From assembly GCA_937915065.1 (NCBI GenBank), contig CALDMR010000032.1, positions 1-7,234 of the forward strand: DNA of 7,234 nt, given 5' to 3'. Of this stretch, positions 4,144-7,234 are shown piece after piece (the stretch's first letter is position 1; each line of letters starts with the position of its first letter). The notes under the pieces were generated by a model that was not told the DNA's origin, did no database searches, and worked only from the letters and a program-made list of their open reading frames with translations. Source of the stretch: an uncultured Clostridia bacterium. Lineage in GTDB: Bacteria; Bacillota; Clostridia; Oscillospirales; Oscillospiraceae. The position numbers and the translations under genes were made by a program.

Positions 4144-5148
4144 ATGAAACGAAGTATTCTGGCCGCATGGGTGCTGATTGCGGCGGTGTTTGGCCTGGGA
4201 TTGCTGGGCCTGGCCGGGCGGAACGGTATGCCGGTGGAACGGGAAAAAATCGAGGTGCCTGCCCCGGGGGTGGCCGACAGCGCCGTGACCATCCGGGCCA
4301 AAATCGACGGCACGGTGCAGGAAATGGATCTGGACACCTATTTGCAGGGCGTGCTCCGGGCGGAAATGCCGGCGTCTTTTGCGCTGGAGGCGCTGAAAGC
4401 CCAGGCCGTGGCCGCCCGGACAGAGACATTATATAAGGTGGAAAACGGGCCGGTGGCCAACCATCCCGACGCGGACATCTGCAGCGATATCCATTGCTGC
4501 CAGGCGTTCAAAACGGAGGAAGCGGCTCGGGAGGCCTGGGGGGCGGACGCGTCGTATTACAGCGATAAAATTGCGGCAGCGGTGCGGGGCACCGACGGTA
4601 TGACGATCCTCTATGAAAACAAGCCGATTCTGGCGGCCTTTTTCTCCTCTGCCAGCGGGCAGACCAACCCCTCCGGCGATGTGTGGGTCAACGACCTGCC
4701 CTATCTGCAAAGCGTGAAAAGCCCTGAGGGCGAGGGCGAGGTGCCGAATTATTACAGCGTGGCCTCCTTCAGCCAGGAGGAATTTCGCCAGCGCTTCCTG
4801 GAAAAGCACCCGGAGGCCCGGCTGGAGGGCGCGGCGGAGCAGTGGTTCGGCGCGGTGCAGCGCAGCGACTCGGATATGGTGCTGTCTATGGTCATCGGCG
4901 GCGTGGAAGTCAAGGGGACGGAAGTGCGCAGTCTGTTTTCCCTGCGCAGCGCGGCGTTTACCGTGGCTGTGGAGGATGGGAATATTGTGTTCCATGTGAC
5001 GGGCTACGGCCACGGCGTGGGCATGAGCCAGTACGGCGCCAATGTGATGGCCGCGGAGGGAAAGGACTATCTGGAGATCCTGCACTGGTACTATACGGAT
5101 GTGACCATCGGGCCCTATACGCCGAAAACCTTGGCAACCGGGCAATGA
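4144..5148 (+). CDS. spoIID: SpoIID-family lytic transglycosylase
   Basis: The product is 334 residues, near the B. subtilis SpoIID length. SpoIID is a membrane-anchored peptidoglycan lytic transglycosylase. With SpoIIP and SpoIIM it drives engulfment of the forespore by thinning septal peptidoglycan from the mother-cell side. Visible here are a signal anchor at about residues 4-25 and the SpoIID domain, opening at YLQGVLRAEMP with the presumed catalytic Glu74. ALKAQAVAARTE follows at 83-94, then a cysteine/histidine cluster ICSDIHCCQ at 112-120, comparable to the zinc-binding site known for C. difficile SpoIID. SSASGQT lies at 168-173 and the C-terminal signature GYGHGVGMSQYGA at 287-299. 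The start at 4144 has AGGAG 8 bases upstream and begins right at the anchor; the frame stays open upstream only through non-coding DNA. It could be a SpoIID/LytB paralogue acting outside engulfment, since no spoIIQ or other engulfment gene is adjacent. An extra Cys (HCC) is a small oddity. Confidence 0.9.
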   Translation: MKRSILAAWVLIAAVFGLGLLGLAGRNGMPVEREKIEVPAPGVADSAVTIRAKIDGTVQEMDLDTYLQGVLRAEMPASFALEALKAQAVAARTETLYKVENGPVANHPDADICSDIHCCQAFKTEEAAREAWGADASYYSDKIAAAVRGTDGMTILYENKPILAAFFSSASGQTNPSGDVWVNDLPYLQSVKSPEGEGEVPNYYSVASFSQEEFRQRFLEKHPEARLEGAAEQWFGAVQRSDSDMVLSMVIGGVEVKGTEVRSLFSLRSAAFTVAVEDGNIVFHVTGYGHGVGMSQYGANVMAAEGKDYLEILHWYYTDVTIGPYTPKTLATGQ

Positions 5149-5159
5149 TGTGATATAAT
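5131..5159 (+). promoter_or_regulatory. Strong housekeeping promoter overlapping the end of spoIID
   Basis: TTGGCA (5131-5136) and a perfect TATAAT (5154-5159) are 17 bases apart, and TGA directly before TATAAT makes an extended -10 (TGnTATAAT). The -35 lies inside the last codons of spoIID. Transcription should start near 5166, leaving about 78 bases of leader before the ATG at 5244. The downstream gene is thus likely expressed by the main sigma factor independently of spoIID. Confidence 0.8.
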
Positions 5160-5189
5160 TAAACTAATTATAAATCTGCGCGATTGCAG

Positions 5190-5219
5190 GCAAAAGGGAC
5201 GGAAAAACGGCCCCTTTGC
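5190..5219 (+). other. Leader hairpin upstream of the exported pseudo-deacetylase
   Basis: GCAAAAGGGACG (5190-5201) pairs with CGGCCCCTTTGC (5208-5219) at 10 of 12 positions around a 6-base loop. Only TTT follows, so this is a weak terminator at best. It lies in the leader 10 bases before the AGGAGG ribosome binding site (5230-5235). It could act as a partial end for spoIID read-through, a weak attenuator or an mRNA stabiliser. Confidence 0.4.
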
Positions 5220-5243
5220 TTTACGGAAGAGGAGGTGCCGCCG

Positions 5244-6389
5244 ATGAAACGGCGCGTTACAGGCCTGCTGCTGGCCGCAGTGCTGGTGTTCACGCTGGGG
5301 GTGCCCCTGTGGGCCGAGCGCCCTCTGGCGGCGGAGAGCGTATATTTCACCGCGGTCAATGAAAACGTATGCCCGTTGAATGACGAAACCATGCCCTTCT
5401 GGTCCGGGGGAACGCTGTATGTGCCCAGCCCCGTGCTTTCTTCTTACGATCTGGGCCTGTCTTATGTGCGCGATACATCGGCCCAGACGGCGATCCTTTA
5501 CAACAGCCGCAAAGTGCTGGAGTTTGATCTGACGGGGGGCGGCGCCAACAACAAGATGGGCACCTATTACAGCGCCAGCGCCATTTCCCGGCGGGGCTAT
5601 GTGTATTTCCCACTGTCCTTTGTGTGCAATTATTTCGGCCTGAGCTATTCTGTGGTGGATACGGTCTGGGCGCCCCTGGTGCGTCTGCGCAGCGAGGGGG
5701 CGGTTTTGTCCGACAGCCAGTTTGTGGATGCGGCGTCCTCCATGCTGGCCTCCCGCTACCGGGCCTATGAACAGAGCAAGCAGCCGTCTGTGCCGCCGAA
5801 ACCGGCAGACCCGAACAACGGAGGCGGGACGGAGGAGCCTGATCCGCCGGAGGATGAGGCGGAAAACGACAGCAAATCCACGGCCCGGGTGCTGCTGGCC
5901 GTGCGGGCCGGAGAGGATGAAACGGTGGCTGCCATGCTCAACACCCTGGATCGCTACGGCTATCAGGCTGCCTTCTTTTTCCCGGCGAACAGCCTGGAAG
6001 GGCGGGACGATATGCTGCGGCGCATCGTAGCTTCGGGGCATCGCCTGGGTCTGATCCAAACGGGCGGCCCGGAGGAGCTGGAGGAGGCCAACGACTATTT
6101 GCGGCGCTGCACCGGAACGGTGACGCGCATGATCCTTTCTGTCCGGGCGGACACGGCGGCGTCTGCCGGCTATGCGGTTTACAGTCCCACCCTGTCGGCA
6201 GAGACGCTGGGGAGCACTCCCTCCGGCCGCGCCGCGCGGATCATGAGCCGGATCGAAAACAGCCGCGGCACGGTGAAGCTGCTGCTGGGCGGCGACGATA
6301 CCAGCGCTTCGGCGCTGAACACGGTTTGCGTCAAGCTGCGCGGCGGGTCATATACCGTGCGGGCGGTGAACGAAGTGGCCTGCGGGTGA
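5244..6389 (+). CDS. Exported protein: Cu-amine-oxidase-like domain plus degenerate deacetylase domain
   Basis: The product is 381 residues. A Sec signal peptide covers about residues 1-30 (MKRRVTG, a hydrophobic core, cleavage near LAA). Residues about 33-150 resemble the copper amine oxidase N-terminal-like repeat of Firmicute wall proteins. Two half-repeats of the form GGTLYVP...LGLSY and RRGYVYFPLSFVCNYFGLSY are visible. Residues 175-213 form a Pro/Asp/Glu/Asn-rich linker. Residues about 214-381 have the layout of the polysaccharide deacetylase (NodB) fold: a strand RVLLAV, then ILxxYGYQAAFFFPAN, then the GHRLGLIQTGG helix-strand. However, the TFDDGP aspartates, the HxxxH metal ligands and the RxPxG motif are all missing. 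It is probably catalytically inactive and may bind glycan or protein. The start has AGGAGG 8 bases upstream and its own strong promoter. The neighbouring spoIID and response regulator suggest an envelope role. Domain calls are by pattern, not by search. Confidence 0.75.
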   Translation: MKRRVTGLLLAAVLVFTLGVPLWAERPLAAESVYFTAVNENVCPLNDETMPFWSGGTLYVPSPVLSSYDLGLSYVRDTSAQTAILYNSRKVLEFDLTGGGANNKMGTYYSASAISRRGYVYFPLSFVCNYFGLSYSVVDTVWAPLVRLRSEGAVLSDSQFVDAASSMLASRYRAYEQSKQPSVPPKPADPNNGGGTEEPDPPEDEAENDSKSTARVLLAVRAGEDETVAAMLNTLDRYGYQAAFFFPANSLEGRDDMLRRIVASGHRLGLIQTGGPEELEEANDYLRRCTGTVTRMILSVRADTAASAGYAVYSPTLSAETLGSTPSGRAARIMSRIENSRGTVKLLLGGDDTSASALNTVCVKLRGGSYTVRAVNEVACG

Positions 6390-6430
6390 TGACGGAAAAA
6401 TTCCCTTCGATCCGCTGAATTTACAGAATG

Positions 6431-6461
6431 TTCAAGAAAAAAGGCGGAAAGTTTTTATAAT
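6431..6461 (+). promoter_or_regulatory. Promoter of the response regulator gene
   Basis: A perfect TATAAT lies at 6456-6461 in an AT-rich stretch between two GC-rich genes. The best -35 is TTCAAG at 6431-6436, 19 bases upstream, which is weak and long-spaced. Such a promoter may depend on an activator or on the A-tract at 6437-6442. The leader to the ATG at 6527 would be about 60 bases. Confidence 0.6.
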
Positions 6462-6526
6462 AGAAAGAAAATAGGGCATCCCATCGGCCCGGAGGATGGA
6501 AAAAGAAGAAAAGGAAGTGCTGGCCC

Positions 6527-7231
6527 ATGGCGCGAAGCGTTTTGGTTGTGGAAGATGATAACAATATCGCAGACCTGCTGAGAATGTATCTGGAGAAGGA
6601 AGGATTCAGCGTCCGGATCGCCAGTGACGGCGGCGCAGCGCTGACGGAGTTTTCGAAGGCAGAGCCGGATCTGATCCTGCTGGATGTGATGCTGCCGGTG
6701 CTGGACGGTTGGGGCGTGCTGAGCCGCGTGCGGGAAACTTCCCGGGTGCCAGTGATCATGCTGACGGCGAAGGGGGAAACCTTTGACAAGATCAATGGCC
6801 TGAATATGGGGGCGGACGACTATGTGGTCAAACCCTTTGAAATGAAAGAGCTGCTGGCGCGGATCAACGCAGTGCTGCGCCGCACGGAACTGCCCACGGA
6901 CACCCGCAAAAAGCTGACCTTTGACAAACTGGTCATCGACCTGGATTCCTATGAGCTGCTGGTGAACGGTCAAAAGATCGATACGCCGCCCAAGGAGCTG
7001 GAACTCCTTTACCATATGGCCGAGTCGCCCAACCGGGTGTATACCCGCAATCAGCTGCTGGATGAGGTTTGGGGCTTTGATTATTTTGGCGATTCCCGCA
7101 CGGTGGATGTGCATATCAAGCGCCTGCGCGAAAAGCTGGAAGGCGTCAGCGACCAATGGGCGCTGAAAACCGTTTGGGGCGTCGGCTATAAGTTCGAGCT
7201 GGCGGACAACGCGGAACCCGCCGGGAAATAA
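6527..7231 (+). CDS. OmpR/PhoB-family two-component response regulator
   Basis: The product is 234 residues, the standard length. The receiver domain spans about residues 3-118. It has the acidic pocket Glu9/Asp10/Asp11, the phosphoacceptor Asp53 in LLDVMLP, Thr80 (VIMLTAK) and Lys102 (VKPF). The winged-helix DNA-binding domain spans about residues 128-225. Its recognition helix is in RTVDVHIKRLREKL (191-204), with the wing signature VWGVGYKF at 216-223. All key residues are present, so it should be phosphorylated by a histidine kinase and bind tandem DNA sites as a dimer. It resembles the PhoP/ResD/WalR group, but the exact orthologue cannot be fixed. AAGGAAG lies 9 bases before the ATG. A cognate kinase gene is expected just beyond position 7234. 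The preceding cell-wall genes make an envelope-stress or phosphate role plausible, as inference only. Confidence 0.93.
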   Translation: MARSVLVVEDDNNIADLLRMYLEKEGFSVRIASDGGAALTEFSKAEPDLILLDVMLPVLDGWGVLSRVRETSRVPVIMLTAKGETFDKINGLNMGADDYVVKPFEMKELLARINAVLRRTELPTDTRKKLTFDKLVIDLDSYELLVNGQKIDTPPKELELLYHMAESPNRVYTRNQLLDEVWGFDYFGDSRTVDVHIKRLREKLEGVSDQWALKTVWGVGYKFELADNAEPAGK

Positions 7232-7234
7232 GGC

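Noticed and set aside
4429..5145. Minus-strand frame of 238 codons opposite spoIID
   Set aside because: It is the complementary shadow of a well-supported SpoIID gene, His/Ala/Arg-rich and without recognisable domains.
5115..6059. Minus-strand frame of 314 codons opposite the exported protein
   Set aside because: It is antisense to the gene at 5244-6389, of shadow-like composition, and would run into the strong plus-strand promoter region.
6495..6555. Short frame starting at an ATG next to GGAGG before the response regulator
   Set aside because: The ATG overlaps the GGAGG site with no spacing and the frame closes after about 20 codons inside the regulator gene.
6455..7156. Minus-strand frame of 233 codons opposite the response regulator
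   Set aside because: The plus strand encodes a complete OmpR-family regulator with all key residues; the antisense frame shows no domain.
1..7234. tRNA, rRNA, SRP RNA, CRISPR array, insertion sequence or transposase gene
   Set aside because: I looked for cloverleaf arms, regular spaced repeats and transposase or integrase motifs on both strands and found none I could support; the SRP RNA often near tadA is not apparent.

Overview
The window looks like the chromosome of a spore-forming, high-GC member of the Clostridia (Oscillospiraceae/Ruminococcaceae type). This rests on a BofA homologue, a SpoIID homologue, AGGAGG-type ribosome binding sites, GC-rich codon use and an OmpR-family regulator of the kind common in Firmicutes. 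No database search was possible, so placement is by recognition only.

Region 1 (about 1-1860) is visibly AT-richer than the rest. It carries two minus-strand genes of unrecognised family, a membrane-anchored protein (1116-1730) followed by a secreted protein (464-994). They are bounded by a promoter region on the right and an intrinsic terminator on the left. A diverged copy of that promoter region sits at about 254-390, but no convincing gene follows it; 1-250 holds only inverted repeats and an interrupted small reading frame. The arrangement suggests a repeated, probably acquired, terminator-promoter-gene cassette whose leftmost member is broken or replaced.

Region 2 (about 1860-3250) is GC-rich core genome. 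bofA and a yaaL-like gene (DUF2508) lie on the minus strand, divergent from tadA on the plus strand. This is a rearranged remnant of the Firmicutes tadA-dnaX-yaaK-recR-yaaL-bofA neighbourhood with the middle genes missing. Between tadA and the next, convergent gene is a short AT-rich stretch with two exact 11-bp direct repeats, a -10-like box and a strong hairpin, which could encode a small RNA.

Region 3 (about 3227-4015) is a polytopic membrane protein of unknown function on the minus strand, with its own good promoter and a terminator folded into its own stop-codon region.

Region 4 (4144-7231) reads rightward: a SpoIID-type peptidoglycan lytic transglycosylase, an exported protein with a copper-amine-oxidase-like N-terminal domain and a deacetylase-like C-terminal domain that has lost its catalytic residues, and an OmpR/PhoB-family response regulator whose kinase probably lies just past the window edge. 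The second gene has a near-consensus housekeeping promoter starting inside the end of spoIID, so it is probably expressed in vegetative cells independently of sporulation. The common theme of regions 2 and 4 is sporulation and cell-envelope work. The most unusual elements are the duplicated promoter cassette, the left-edge structured repeat, the candidate small RNA and the pseudo-deacetylase.
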